Shown one piece after another: positions 36,466-50,800 of a stretch of DNA of 64,000 bases (the stretch's first letter is position 1; every line of letters starts with the position of its first letter). Below the pieces are notes generated by a model. It was not told where the DNA came from and did not search any database. It saw only the letters and a program-made list of their open reading frames with translations. Made by a program: the position numbers and the translations under genes. The stretch is from contig CM059582.1 of the NCBI GenBank assembly GCA_030407085.1, forward strand, positions 156,884,501 to 156,948,500, in the 5' to 3' direction. Source of the stretch: Trichopria drosophilae (Eukaryota; Arthropoda; Insecta; Hymenoptera; Diapriidae).

Positions 36466-36745
36466 GGTACTCGGGAGTTTTCGGGGTCGCTGATTACGAA
36501 TCTAACTTGTTTTTACATTTCGGTCGGCCATTTTGGATCCGCTATTTTGAATTTTGAAAATATGAGGTCAGATTCGTAATCAGTGAATCCGAAAACCCCC
36601 AAGTACCCAATTTCACCTCGATCAAATAAATTTTTGCAATTCCGTCGGCTATATTGGATCCGCCATTTTGAATTTTGAAAATCTCAGGTCAGATTCATAA
36701 TCAGCGACCTCGAAAACTCCGAAGTAACAAATTTCAGCTATTTTC
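36466..36745. repeat. Tandem ~120-bp modules with a local inverted copy
   Basis: Two head-to-tail units carry TTGGATCCGC, ATTTTGAATTTTGAAAAT and CAGATTC.TAATCAG, one at about 36531-36590 and the other at 36651-36712, with period about 120. Just upstream, GGGGTCGCTGATTACGAATC (about 36484-36503) is an inverted copy of one unit's end. Together they can fold as a hairpin. The same module is in the 33.3-kb palindrome and at 62.85-63.06 kb. Confidence 0.7.
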
Positions 36746-39093
36746 AGCGTAAAGAAAGATGTATGCTTCAAAGGGTTAAGGATGTTCCCAGCATTCTGCA
36801 GCGGTAACGTCCGTCCAAAAGTTAGTCCGCGCTACCTATCCACGTGACCCCTTCGCACACACGCCGGTCGTCATGTTCATGTGCACAAGCACAAGCCTGC
36901 GCCGGAGACACGGCAGCGATCTGGCAACGCCGTTACACAACTGCGAGTCTCGTCGGTACACTCAGCGTCAAAAATATAGTGACGTATAGACATTAATATT
37001 TAATTATTTCAGAAACGGTACGGCTGGGACGCTTCATTTTTTATATATATATTTGTCATAAAATGTTTTCTTACATTCTACTTTTTCATGCCCAGAACCG
37101 TTTTATCGCAATAATTAAAAACACGCTCTCGGAGAGCCAAAGTAACCAAATCCCATACAAAAATGGAAACTTTGAAGTCGAATATCTCGAATTCGGTACG
37201 ACTGAGCTTTCTGAAATTTTAATAGGACACGTACAATACAAAAAGGAAGCTATATTCCAAATTTAATGAGTTTACCCAGAAAACGGATTTTGCGGGGAAC
37301 ATCCTTCAAAATCATTAATTACCACGAGAATCATTATCTTATACCTGTCGTCACAGACAAGAGCAGCACTGGTAGAAACAGCACCAACACAGTTGTAAGA
37401 GTAGGTGAAGAACTTCGTAATATTGGTGATATCGTCAAACAAAAATTAGATTCTGTTTTAGTGTGGTAATCAGCATTTTGTCTGGTACAAGATGTTGGCA
37501 AAATCTTCATGGTGTTTGATTCATCCGGGTCGGTGACGAGCGTCCGATTCATGTCTGAAAAGTGAATATCTCCTGACGTGATATATATAATAATACAAGT
37601 ATGTATTGGTGTACACCATTTTCTATCACTAAGACCTCAAGGCATGCAAAGAGAGAACGAGAGAGAAAGCGAGAGGCGGCAAGAGAGAGGCGGAATATCG
37701 TCTCTCTTTCGCTATTCGATTTTCTCGATTACTCGAACAAGTTCAGCCGGGATGGAATAGAGGCTGAACCGTCGAAAGTATTGGCGAAATGCAAAAATTG
37801 CTTACTACTCGTGCGCGAATATTGAATTTTCCGTATAAGGTTCGTTTTACTTCGCGGCTGGTTTTTCGGAGGTCGGACGGACGCGAAAGCCAAATTAAAT
37901 CATCCTCTTCGAGTTGCAACTTCGAATGAAATCGCTGAAGAGAGCGTTTTTGATAAACAAACCGCAAACGGTGCAACGGATTTCGTAATAGAAGAATTTA
38001 CGATTGAGGATTTTCGTTAATCCCTTCGCCGTCTGGCGATATTCACATTTTAGAACCACATATAACCCGAAAATAAACGCGGAGTGTCTCCAAAAACGAT
38101 TTACAGCTATTGAATTATCTAGTTTACGTTATTGAATCTGTGATTGTGTCTTTTACATTTAAAAAAGTGGAATTTGCGGTGATTATTTCAAAACAGAGTT
38201 AAAAATGTGGAATTCTGGAAGTGTACCCCGCGCCATTGTTTAAATAACGACAGCGTTGCGTAGATTTAACAATAATAAAATATACCACAGCTGATTTGGA
38301 AATTGTAACGTAAAATTGTTGCCCGTGTAGTTAACATCAATAGATTTTCGATCATTAGATTTCGATACATATTGTTCGTATGTCATTATTTTTATTTTAT
38401 GTTAAAAGAACCGACCTTACCATTACACATTACTAAGATTAACTAAGCAAAATTAATATCTAGTAGTTGAGGAGAAAATGTATGTTATCATTGCAACGAT
38501 TTATGTTATTTTCTGTAAAAATACTTAAGTAGAATTTTCATCAATTTGTTTTTGACGTTTAGCTGATGGAAAAGGGATATTCAATCTGAAACTAAATTAA
38601 CGAGAAAATTTAAGAAGAAATATAGAATTAATAGTTTTACAAATAAAAATAAGTTATTACTTTCTTAGAATAATTTTGTTCGTAAATTTATTAGAAACCT
38701 TTGTATGCTGATTTAGGAAGGTCAGTACGCTACCCGCGGATTGGTAGTTAGTTAGAATATTAAAGTTTATAAAAAATAAACAAACTCTGAACGCACACAT
38801 ACCTCTTCTGCGTATGATACAACTTAATTAGTTAGCAATTTTCTTTTATTTCTATTCTTATTTTTTATTATAAAGAATTAAGATCTTTAAAAATGAAAAT
38901 ACGACTAAATATAAAAATTTACACGAATACTATAACAAAACACGATCGTTTAAATATTTATTTCAAAATATATATTATAATACATCTTGTTATTTGTATA
39001 TACATTTAGTGTATATTTCTTTCGATATTCCCTACTTTTACTTTCTTCACCAACCCTGTTATGGACCTATCCGTAATAACAAATGTTAATTGT
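36746..39093. other. No gene seen; GC-richer islands
   Basis: A GC-rich island at about 36835-36985 is the nearest candidate for the upstream promoter or first exon of the minus-strand gene, but no start codon/donor pair was identified. Short plus-strand frames at 37063-37469 and a (GAGA)-rich stretch at 37645-37695 are unassigned. Confidence 0.4.
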
Positions 39094-39095
39094 TA

Positions 39096-40754
39096 CACTA
39101 CCGGCCAAAAGTTCGTGAACGCTCTGAATTTTCAAACTTGTCAAATACTAGCGTTGTATCTTGAAACCGTGAAATGGGATTTTTTATTTGCGGTACTCTA
39201 ATTTCCCATATATTTCCATTACTTTCTAATACGCCTTTTATGCTCGGCGCCGCGTCTTATCTTTTAGCTACGGAAATCGAAACTTGTAGATTTGAGGGAA
39301 ACAATTACTGGTACCGAATGGAACGAACTCGTAAAATAAGAATAAATGCTTTCATTTACTGATGAGTCTCAAAATCATAATAAAAAAATATATAAACACG
39401 AGTATTTCCTATTAAAGTCTAAACTGGTTCACTATTAACTCTTTTCCTTCCGCCATTTTTTCGTTTCAGAGTTAAGATTTTTTGAAAATTTTAAATTTTA
39501 TTTCTGGAGTCGGAATTCTTCGAAAAAAGGTCAAAAGTTCGTGAACATGGAATTTATTCATGTTTCGAAAATCGCAATGCTACGTCTCTTCTCAATATAA
39601 TACACTTTTTCAATGTTAACGGTAAGTCCAAAGTCCAAAATATATCAAAATGAAATCATACAAATAACTGTAATGAACCTGTTATGTTTCGCCAAAAATG
39701 ACACTCATTCTCATCTGATTACTATTTATCAAATACATAATTATCAGTACATAAAGCCAATAAAAATTCCTAAAATTTACAAATCAAACAACGATTTTCG
39801 GATAATAAAACTGATGGTTATCAACACTTCATAATTAATTTGTAAACTATTATTTCGTCAATGAAACAAAATTTCCTTATTTAGTGTTTATAACTAATAA
39901 TCTTGTTATCCTCATTTTGTCGTTTGTTTTGCAAGTTTCGTAGACTTTTATTTCGTTTTTGTCGACAGAATGGCCAAGAATCTACAAAGCAGTAGTAAAA
40001 CGAAAAGTGGGTCATTTGGCGTATAAAAAATTTAATATCTAAGTCTTTATGACATTAATTTTGTTATTCAAATTTCGTTGTTTGATTTCTTAGTTACATG
40101 GAATTTGAAAAAAAAAATGCATTCAATATTAATTAAATCCAAATGAATGTTATTTTCTGTAAAATATGACAGATTAATGTTCATTTCAGTTATTTCCATG
40201 ATTTCATTTTCATTATATTTTGGACCTTGGACTTGCAGTTAACATTGAAAAAGTGTATTTTTTTAAATAAATTTTAGTATTTTGCATTATATTGAGAAGA
40301 GACGTACTATTGCGATTCCCGAAACATGAAGAAATTATATGTTCCCGAACCTTTGGCCTTTTTCTGAAGAATTCCGACTCAACGAGTAAAATTTTCAAAA
40401 AATCATGAATAAACTATGAAACGAAAAATCGAAGCGACTTTTTACCAAATCCTCTTTAAAGGTCTTCAATTGCAGTATACATGAAAATTGGAAATTGCTA
40501 TAAAACTTTGTTATACTTTTTGTCAGCGTTAAAAGTCAGAAGAAAAAAGTCGCAAAATTCAACATTTTGAAAACTTGACAGCTAAGAAATAATAATGTCT
40601 AAAGTAAAAGTGAAAGCACCAATTGAAAGCTTTATCAATGTACTTTAAAAGATATCCTATGAATTTTTTTAATATTGTCAAAGGGTTTCGAGATACAAGG
40701 CAGTATTTGACAAGTTTGAAAATTCAGAGCGTTCACGAACTTTGGCTGGTACTG
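39096..40754. mobile_element. Tc1/mariner-type palindromic element, 1.66 kb
   Basis: The left terminus CACTACCGGCCAAAAGTTCG and the right terminus (reverse complement CAGTACCAGCCAAAGTTCGT) are flanked by TA (39094-39095, 40755-40756). CNGTNC.GCCAAAAGTTCGTGAAC is a mariner-like terminus. The arms match again deep inside, for example GTCCAAAGTCCAAAATAT at about 39630 with its mirror near 40215, and AAAAAGTGTATT with AATACACTTTTT. The 60-70-codon frames inside do not resemble a transposase with its catalytic DDE/D triad. This is a fold-back non-autonomous derivative. Confidence 0.8.
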
Positions 40755-41418
40755 TATCTTGCTGATATTCTGGTTTAGTTGACAGTCAAACTTGTAATGA
40801 TACTCGGGTTTATCTATGCAGCAGTTAATTTACTTTTCTAATGTTCAATTGTATTTAATGTCGAACAACATAAACAAGAAAATTTTTTATTAGCAACAAT
40901 CATGCTAAATTTATCGGTAAGATTATGAATTGTAGTGTTTTATATTAAGAATTATGAATATTTAAAACCTGAGAGTAAATATATGGAAATTTATATTTGA
41001 TCACAAAAAAATGTAAATTTTAGTAGAATAATAATATCTAGAGCAGTAAAATGGCAAACAAAAAAAACAAAAGTTAATTCGCATTATATTTTTAATGTAG
41101 TGCCAAAATAATCAAATTTTCACGTCTACAATAATAAATAATTTCAATGAAAAAATATACATTTTTACGTTGCATTTTATCCCATAATAAATTTAACATG
41201 TTAAATTAAGCTACTCCGAAGTAAGAAAGAAGAAGAAAAAGAATCGTATAAAGCAGGTAACTATTAATGACAGTTTGATGGTAAGGTTCATAATCTTCAT
41301 CAAGTGAAACTGTCTGTAGGTCATAATAAGGTACTTAATTGGAATTAAATTAAGCAATGCTTTGATATTACTTAAAAAACATAATAGGGTTGATAATAAT
41401 CCGTTCATAACATCGTTA

Positions 41419-41576
41419 ATCCCAGGTGGGAATTTGTCTAGTTTTACTAGTTTGGCGTAAACTAGACAGAAGCTAGACATATACTAGATAAATTAGACAG
41501 TTACAATCTAGAAATTGGTTGGCACGGAAAACTAACGAGAAACTAGCTTTCTACGAGATTCAATTTCCACCTGGGA
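41419..41576. mobile_element. CTAG-reiterated MITE, 158 bp
   Basis: Ends ATCCCAGGTGGGAATTTG and (right, as read) CAATTTCCACCTGGGAT are inverted repeats. The interior contains seven CTAG tetramers, mostly as ACTAGA or TCTAG, where under one is expected. No clear target duplication. The terminus resembles that of the 47-kb element. Confidence 0.65.
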
Positions 41577-42121
41577 TGCGACACTATTTATGTATTGGTT
41601 TATTATCTATAAAATGTACATTTATTCTATATAAATTTCCATTTTATTATTGAATAATTTTGCTATAAAATTGCAACAGTTAAACAGGTATATTTTACGA
41701 TATTTGATTCCTAAATAAAAGCAAGATATAAATTACTTATTAATTACATTGTACGAACATTGTAGACCTACACCTGATTAATTCCACCAATTTTATTATT
41801 ATCCATTCATTGTTTGAACATTTCTAGAAATTCAATCCAAATTGAGTATGATGAGATTGGACGAGAAATATGTTTCTCCTCTTTTCATTTCACCAGACTC
41901 CGAATGTTCTGTACAATTGACAAAAGAGTATCTACCCTCGCTGTGGATCGAGTGCTGAAAGAAAGCGAAACTTGGAGTTCTTCCATCTTATAGAGTTTTA
42001 TTTCAGAGTGACCAATCGATCGTTTCACTTTATTCTGTAGGTCGTTAATAATATGACCACTACAAAACCAGACCACATCCAGCAAAATTTGATTAAATGC
42101 ATAAAAGAAATGTATTGCTTA

Positions 42122-42854
42122 CACACAGAAAAAATATTGGAAGAATGGTTCGCCCAAACTGGGCAACTCATTCGTCCGGAACACTTTTGATTTTTCCATT
42201 TACGATTAAAAATATAAGAACGTGAAAAATAATCTTTTTTCAATAAATACAGTTTGATAATACTATTAAGAAGGTGTATTACGTCTAGTCAATGAAATTA
42301 TTCATGTAGTGTATAAAATCTGTTAAAAGTTCCAAAACAGATACATTTTTTACTCTAAAGCTTCTGTATAAAAAATGGTACAAGATAGATCAAAATTGCT
42401 CTAAAACCTGTTTTTGTAAATCGTGAAATTGCCAATACAAAATTCAGTGATGGCCCTAGTAAAAAATAATTATTTTAACCGAGAACAAAGTATCAATCTG
42501 CACAAAATACGTCGCATGTGCTACATTGCTTATCAATGAACTTACTAGTACACATTCCAACGGTGATAACGACTAAACTATTCAGTTTATAGTAGGACTC
42601 TGGCTTACTATTTTTGTTGGAAATTACACGAGAAAAGGTTTGGAGCCAGTTTGATCTATTTTGAACCATTTTCGATTAACAACATAAATAATTTCATTTA
42701 CTAGACAAAGCATACACTTTCTTAACAGTACTATGAAACTGCATCTGCTCACAAAAAAATTGTTTTCAACGTTCTTACATGTTTAAAGGTTTTCCGGGCG
42801 AATAAGTCGCCCAATTTGGACGAACCAAACGCCCAAAATTTTTGAAACTCACAG
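42122..42854. mobile_element. Imperfect palindromic element, about 0.73 kb
   Basis: Left landmarks GGTTCGCCCAAACTGGGCAA, ATTCGTCCGGAA, AATATAAGAACGTG, GTCAATGAAATTATTCATGT and ATAGATCAAAATTGCTC each have a reverse-complement partner on the right (TTCCGGGCGAAT, CGCCCAATTTGGACGAACC, CGTTCTTACATGTTTA, ATAAATAATTTCATTTACT, TTTGATCTATTTTGAACC), in mirror order. The left end CACACAGAAAAAATA follows TA. The right end is eroded, so the boundary is approximate. Non-coding. Confidence 0.65.
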
Positions 42855-45800
42855 GAAATATTTCAGGACCAAAAGACATAAGCTTAGACATATATCCTTT
42901 TAGCCGAAGTCACTCATTTTTTCTTTGCTTTTGACTGTTTACTACATTTCCAAAAAATTATATTTATCTTAATAATTTATCATTTCCGATATTTCTGCGT
43001 TCGCGTTTTCGAATGTCGCTGAGAGTATTAGAAAAAAAGTAATTAAACCTCACTTTTCAAAACAAATACATAAAAAATATCGATTTTTCGTTATTTTTTT
43101 TCATTACTTTGTTTTCAGAAATTTGCATTTTTTTATGTAAAATGAATTTTGTTTCTCTATAAACTGAATCGTAAAAGTGTTCCCGATATACAAGGGACCA
43201 TGCCACGAAATTTTTTACAACATTGCAATTTTAATGTATGTCGGCTTAAGGAGTGTTGTTCTTTATCTCGATTTGTAAATTCGAGGTTTGAACAGTTTTC
43301 ATCCGCATTTTGAAAGACAAACTCTCATATATAGGGGTTTTTGATGTCACGATTTTGATAGCAGAATTGTAAAATATTATAAGATGTCGAACCAAACATG
43401 GACAATGTTTTCTGCAAAATTCGTTATTTTAACAACCATTTTCTTGGGAATTTCCTACGTTTTTAATTTGTCATATAGTTATTTTATAAAATTGAATAAA
43501 GTAACGTATTAACTTTAATAACTAATGTTAGAAATAATATTATATCCACATAAACCATTAAAAATAATATATTAACATCGTAATTTAACTCTCGCTATGC
43601 GACTATTTTTAAATATAGGTACCTCGAATGTCACTAAAATCTTATTCTGCGTAATTTTTATTCATAAGTAATTTAAGAAAAGTTAATATAAAATGTCTTT
43701 CAGTACATATATATGCTCATTCTAATAGCATTTATCGAGTGCCTAACTAAAATACACCAATAGAAACGTTACGAGTAAAAGGGGAAAAAAAGAAATCATG
43801 ATTCATATATTGCAAAATATTAAAAATCATCAAATAATAAAGAAATACACCTTATTATATTGTCGTACCCCAACGCAAAATGCTAGCTCTTCTTCGCTTT
43901 GTAATAAACGCAGAAATTATTACGAGTAAATTTATAAGTCTAAACTTGTACTTTATATTCGAAACTTGGATACTCGTATCTTTTTTCCAATATTTATGGC
44001 ACCTCGAATAATTCGTCTCTCCATAAAATTTCATGAAAATTGGCTAGCAATTGAAGTTACGAGGATGTGACTGACGGGTGGGCGAGCGAACGTAACGAAA
44101 TCACAAGGATTTGGAATTCCATTATAACCGTGAAAATGGTATATTGTGAAAAATGCCTTTATAGATCATTTTTTAATAAAACGTATTTACACGATATTAA
44201 CGGAGAATTACGTATCATAAAATTTAAGTTATTTTTATCTTTCATTTCAGACCCGGAAACTATCTTCAAAATATAATGAAAAAGTAACAATTATGGTAGA
44301 AGTAAAAGAAAAATTAAAGTAAAAGATAAGTTTATGGATAAAATGTTGATGTTTGCGAGAAATGAAGTTTCTAATTCATGAAACAAATTGTATCGATATC
44401 GCCTTTCCATTATCTGACTAGTGTTTTCTATTATTTAGAAGCCTTTAACATTATCTATTTATATGGATATAAGTGGAGGACCGACGACAAATGATTTTCA
44501 AAATTTATAGCTTTATTTTTTTGTCTCATTTTTAATCTAATATATTTTTAAAATATGTAAAGTTGCTTACCATTTTTTAGATATTCAAGGTATATGAAAA
44601 TCTATAAGAAATGAGTGAATGTCTGTCCTATAGAATTTTTGAAGAAATAATTATTTTATTTTAACTGCAATATGCATCTTATTGCAGATGTTGGGAACTA
44701 TCTTTTTAAAATATGCCTCCCATCTTAATGTAACTGTTAAATGTACGTGTATTGGTACATGGTGTTTGCCAAGCGAATTTCACGTCTGCATTTGGTCTGA
44801 AACATTAGTAAACAATTTTCGTAACATTCTAAAAACTCCTCATACACACTACTCATAATGATTTAATCCATTTACGTTAATACACCTTTGTAAAGCCATG
44901 TTTGTTAATAAAAGTAAAATACATGGTATAAATTGAGAAACTACAATTGAACCAGCAGTATAAACATATACGAATATCCTCTCTGTGTACATTCCCAAGC
45001 AATGCTGACATGTGCACATTATGCATACATGATATGTTAACTTCAATGAAACCAAATTACTGAAAAATATACGTTTTTCATCCTTTATGACTTATTACTC
45101 AAACAGTACGCATCCGAATAAAATTGTTTTATAATGGATATATTTTAGTGTTTAAATATCACTCGAATATGTTCGGTAAATTCGAACGGCCCATGCTAAA
45201 ACCTATATGTAGTATGTACAAGTACATGCATAAAAAAAGTAAATTTTGAATAATAAAAAATCAAATTTTTCATGAACAATACAATTTTGAAACTTAACAT
45301 TCAAGATCAACACCTCGAGTTAAAATTTTCTGAATCAAATTCTCTACTAATCTGGTAATATACTCATTTAATTATGAAGAATAAATGATCATAAATGATA
45401 ATAGTGCAACTGTTTTCAGTTAACCTGTGTAATCAATAGTATTCGTTGCAAAATGGTTAAAAGTATATGCATATAATAATCAATTGTGATAATACTATAA
45501 TATTGACTGTACAAAAAAGATATTTGATTATGATCCAAGGGCAATATTTCGAAGACAGACTCTATATTGAGTTTGAAACAAATAATTTACGACGTAGAGT
45601 CTTTCGATCAATATTATTAGAGGAAATCAATGAACTTTCTCAATTTCTCAATAGTTATACTCAAATTTGTTACTATTACTTCTGATAAACATAACCATTG
45701 TAATTGTAAAACCGAAAAATATTCATAATATCGCACTTTTTTACAATATACTTGTAATTTACAACCATTTACTCTTCGTAAATAAATGATCATAAGATAG

Positions 45801-46984
45801 TTAGCACGTGCGCACCTTTGACCTCAATCGCTGTAAAAAAATAGAATCAATCCTTGCTCCATCTTGAAAATTACCAGATTTGCAGAGAACTTGTCAAACA
45901 ATATGGTAATTATTTTTCTCAAAATAACTCGCGTTGCTGAAAGCTACGTTTCAAAATGGTTCATGAAAAATAGGACTTTTTATTTTTTATAAATTATTTT
46001 TTTTGTTATAATGACAGTACATGTTCTGACGCTTAAAATGAATATCGGTTGATGTCGATACGACGAAAGGAACCTTAGATATGTGCGTTTCAAGCAGAGA
46101 ATTATTTCTCTTTTTGCCCTTTTTACGATTTTTAACTGCTTGTAACTTTTCAAATATGGTTCAACAAAAAAAATTATTTGCTATATTTATTTTGGCTAAA
46201 GAATGCCTAAAAAAATTGGAGACAAAATCTGTGACATCGAGTCCGAGAAATGCCTCGCTTAACATGCAATGTTCACAATATTATTAAAAGAGGGAAGGAC
46301 AATGAGGGGAGACAGAGGAGGAAAGGAAGGGGAAAGAGAAAGGGTCCAAGAAAGTGATCAAATTTTCAAAATAAATGCTAAAATCATGGGCCCTTCATGA
46401 CGAATATCAAGACGAACCAAACACGCGGCTATGACCGATATACACGAGTTTTCGTCTCAAACACTTATATATAAACTTTTTGAGTTTTTATTGTTTCCTG
46501 AAAAGAACGGCTTTTTATTAGACTTTTAAAATAAATGGGTCTTTGAAAAAGGTTTGATGTTCAAAGTTTGTATGAATAACTGCTTTCTAATTTTGCAATA
46601 AGGATTTCGAGATCATTTTGTTTAAAAAATAAAATCTTGTTAAAAATGGGAGCATCTATTTTTAGCTATTTTTGAAATCGCCCTTTCGAACGACGCGGCT
46701 AAAGTTGTCTAAATATTAAAAAAATACAATGTTTTAGGTGCAAATTTTTATTATAATGCAATGTTCACTACTAATATTGGTTTTATCTGATGATGTTATA
46801 ACGTAACAGAGTAGTAATCCGGGTAGTTTTAAATCAAGAAGGTATATGTTTACACATTTTAGATTTTGTTAATTCTGAAATAACGTTTGATAACTTTTCA
46901 AAATTAAATAATTCCTTTGATTTTCAGGAAATGGTAAGGCTTTACATAGTCTAAACATAAAAAGTAAGAACTTTAAAATTAAAC
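42855..46984. other. AT-rich DNA, no gene seen
   Basis: Around 43290-43370 (CATCCGCATTTTGAAAGACA...GGGGTTTTTGATGTC) is a faint copy of the dispersed ~120-bp module. The remainder is AT-rich with chance frames. Confidence 0.5.
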
Positions 46985-47838
46985 ATCCTCCGTAGCCGAA
47001 ATTTATTCAGGCAGTCTAAATATGTACCAGGGCCTGACCAGGCCCCAGTAAGGCGTTCCTGATCAGGTACTTCTGAATGTACCCAGATCAAGATATTATC
47101 AGGTTCCAGTCAGTTATGCTGATCAGGTTCGCCTGAATATGCCCTAATTAAACCCTGATTATGTTAAAATAAAGTATAACTGATATAGGGAAGCCTGTGA
47201 ATTTCCATATCAAGACCAAACTATGAATTGATAAGGCTAGCCTTATATTCAATTTCCGGGAATCGTGAACTGCTTTAGAAAATTTCAAATCAGGGGTAGA
47301 TCAGGGGGACTGCTCAGAGCCTGAAAATGACGTCTGAATTTTTTAACTTCAAAATTTTGTGTAATTCGTTCAGTCGCCACTAGACGTGATCGCGCATCTA
47401 CTTCATTCCTATGAAGGAAATGTATTTCTATTTTGTATATGAGTACTTGTAGGACGTTTCGGCACAGCACATTTTGTACATTGTATGTAATGGGTATGTA
47501 TACGATTCGTATATATACGAATTATATATATGTATAAATAGTATTTTTTTATTTTGCAGCCTTTTTACTTGTCAGATAGTAATAAAACATTAAAAATTAA
47601 TTTGTTGTTTCGTAACACTATTGTAAATGTTTTCACCATGAAATTTGGAAATAATGCGAAATATTGGGCATTGTAAGGTCCTGATTATATCCCGTACATT
47701 TGCCTGGTCAGGGCCTTAACAGAAAAAGCGTTACACGATATGCCAGGGCCTAATAGGGGGACATGTCAAGACCTGATTTTGTTCACAAGCTTCATGATCA
47801 GGACCTTATTCCAGCCTGAATAATTTTCCACGCGGGAT
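46985..47838. mobile_element. TCAGG/CCTGA-reiterated element, about 0.85 kb
   Basis: The ends, ATCCTCCGTAGCCGAAATTT on the left and the reverse complement of the right, ATCCCGCGTGGAAAATTATT, both lead into TTCAGGC. About 16 copies of TCAGG or CCTGA, several as CCTGATCAGG-like palindromes or as GGGCCTG, lie in two clusters (about 47008-47160 and 47290-47330/47680-47820). An AT-rich middle separates them. It has no coding capacity; boundaries are approximate. Confidence 0.55.
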
Positions 47839-50800
47839 TTTTTTTGTTTCCATAAAAAAATTGGATTTCATTGTCTATTTTCACAATCGCAGCGTCTTCG
47901 ATGTACATGAAAATGCATTTAATTACTTATTTTATTATGTAACGTAGGCATATAAAACCATCCAATTGTTGTTTGAATATAAAACGATGATAAAATATGT
48001 GTACAGTCTGTCCATTTGGGCATTAGAGGGTGCAAAAAAACTGATACTTTCTAATTATTTACAACTTTATCGAAACATAACGTATTTCAGAATCGAATAA
48101 TTAGATATCTTACGTAAGAAATAATACGACAGAATTCAATAAAAACTATAAAGGTTCTTCAAGCATCCACGGCAGCAAAGCACGGTCGATTTACATAGGA
48201 AATCTGGGCGTTTGCACGAAATTATTCGATACTGAGAAGATTTCCATAAGCTATTTCCGATCTAAAAACAAAAGAAAAGTGCCAAAACCAGACAACGATT
48301 TCCCCACTGGCTCGTTTCGTGCACGCCGTTGTATGTAAATAGAGGTCAATGTGTTGGGAATAACCGCAAACTCCTAGCCGCAAGGGCGTCGAATGTCACG
48401 AATGTCACGTAAACCGCTCGAATCGCTGCACCGCAACCAACCGAAACCAAAGAATGCATTCGTTTGCTAATTTCGTTGTTTATTTTTTTTGTTTTTCATT
48501 AAATATCTAGCAACACGGCCCTGGACCAGCATCCGGCCTGGTATCGCGACACATGCAAAGGAGAGTATTTTACCTAAAAATTCGGCATTCTACAAATACG
48601 AAACGTATACGGTTAAAAAACTTACCGATTCCCGGTTCGCCATGTGCGTATTCTACGAGAGATATCCCGTTTCAATTTCACGATTCAACGTGTACGACGA
48701 AAGCGTCAGAGCGCGAGTGGAAATCCAACTCCATCATTTTCGAAACGTGGATAATGGTCACACGATAATCCTACACTTGAAGGGAGAAATATATATAAAA
48801 AAATATTGAGAAAACTCAAAAGATGGCGAAGGTACAAACGAACAATGGTGACATCACTCAGGCACTACTTACCTAGCTCGAGGCATCATCGATTATCAAC
48901 CACCGTTACTATGCCTACGTGGAACGAATTGTTCCAATAATGAATAATAAGGAAGTAAGATATAAGGATTCGCCTGACATAATGAGGGCTACAATACGAG
49001 TAGTTAGAATCGTGTTTTGTCGATCTCTATGTTTCTTAAAAGGTACTTCAATAATAAAACAAAATAAGAAAGGCGGAAAAAATATCTAAATTTTTACATG
49101 TAAAAATATAATACGAATTAAAATCGTCGGTACATTATTTTTATTAGTAAAATAAAAATAAATGATTAAATATATTATTAAATCAAAATATTCCTATTAA
49201 AAAATCAAATAGTTGTAGTAACTATGATGGGTTGTGCCTCTTATTTGGTTTGATTACATCACCCAGAAAGAATTAAACAGGCTTATAGCATTTTTAATTG
49301 TACTTACTTATATTTTAGTTAGATTTGTTAATACCTCTTGCCATGAACTAAACAGTGACCTCATATTTCGATACTGCAGAATTTTGTATGCAGACGAGTT
49401 TCTAATTTAAAAAACAAAAAAAAATAAACTCTCAGTAATACCATCTAATTTATTAAAAACGGCAGAAAATGTTTATTTCTTGGAGCAAAGAGTAAAGCGT
49501 AATTTACTTATTGAGTATTTTATTCACTGCACACAACTATCTTTATAAAGTTTGCCATTTTATATCTCGATTTTACTCTTTTTTAGATTTTAACGAGTGT
49601 ACTCCTATTTCCTGCTAGAATTTCGAAAGATTTTAAGGTTAAATACCGTTATTGCTAACGCCAAGAATAATTTTGGAAACTAATCTGTAACCGGAAGCTT
49701 GGAGTTATAAACCTGTAATGTTTATTTATTATGCATGATTGATCTGAATATAGTTTTAAGTAGAATTCAGAATCGGCAAAAATTGTTTCTTTTCCTATTT
49801 CAGCACCTAAATGCTTGTTCGCGTCCACAATTATATTCCAGCGTGAGGAAAGCAATGTAATTACTACGTGGACATGCTTTACCTTGAATTTAATTACGAC
49901 ATGAAACATTTGAGTGTTTTGTACCAACCCCGCCTATAATTCTTGTAAATATATGAGTACACACGGTATAAATACTTTCGCTCCCGTAGTAGCAAAAATG
50001 TCACTGCAAAACTCAGGAGTAGTTTCTCTTAAAAAAATAATTATGAATTCCTAGAAACATAATCATATCAAGTTTTAAAAAATTTCCGATAGTTAATTCG
50101 ATAAATTAGTATGTGCAATTGTCCAATGAAAGAATACCAAATATCAAGAAAATATTTAAATCAAAACAAATTCATAAATTATCTTACATGATCGCACAAC
50201 AAAGTCGGTGGTTGTTTACTTTAACCGAACCAGATGTCGCTCGTTAAGATCATTGAATCTGACTTGAATGTCCATTTTGTTCCATCATATTAACTCTTTT
50301 GGTTAATCTTAAAAAACCTGGATGATTTTACGTGCGATGCATCATTTTATAAACACAACAATTAAAAGTATTGAGGGATATTCAGGACCTCGGACTATGA
50401 ATTTAATATTTGGTTTCACTAAATCCAAAGTGGCAGATATTTGGTATCTAAAGGACTTGTAATCGGTTATGAGTAATTTACCGTAAAATCTACAAAAAAA
50501 ATGATTCATTTTCAAAATCATGCTTAAATTGTTATAACATTTTGATTATTACATACAATGGGTCATCACTTTTAAGACCAGAAAAAGATGATCAAGAAAT
50601 GGAGCAAGAGAGAGTTCAAAGTTCTGTTTAATCTGCACCAACTAATAAGTCTACAGACATGTACGCGATTCCATAATTGTAAGTATATCAAAATAGTATC
50701 AATCTTATCATTTAAGACTTGGGTGTTGCTGGAAAATATAGATTATCAAATAGTATAATAGTTTCCTAATAAATATAAGCATTTCCTTTGAAAAATTTAT

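Noticed and set aside
44060..44110. Second hammerhead-like CTGACGG...ACGAAAT
   Set aside because: The last core base of CUGANGA is changed, helix II does not form, and no cleavage triplet or helix III partner is present.
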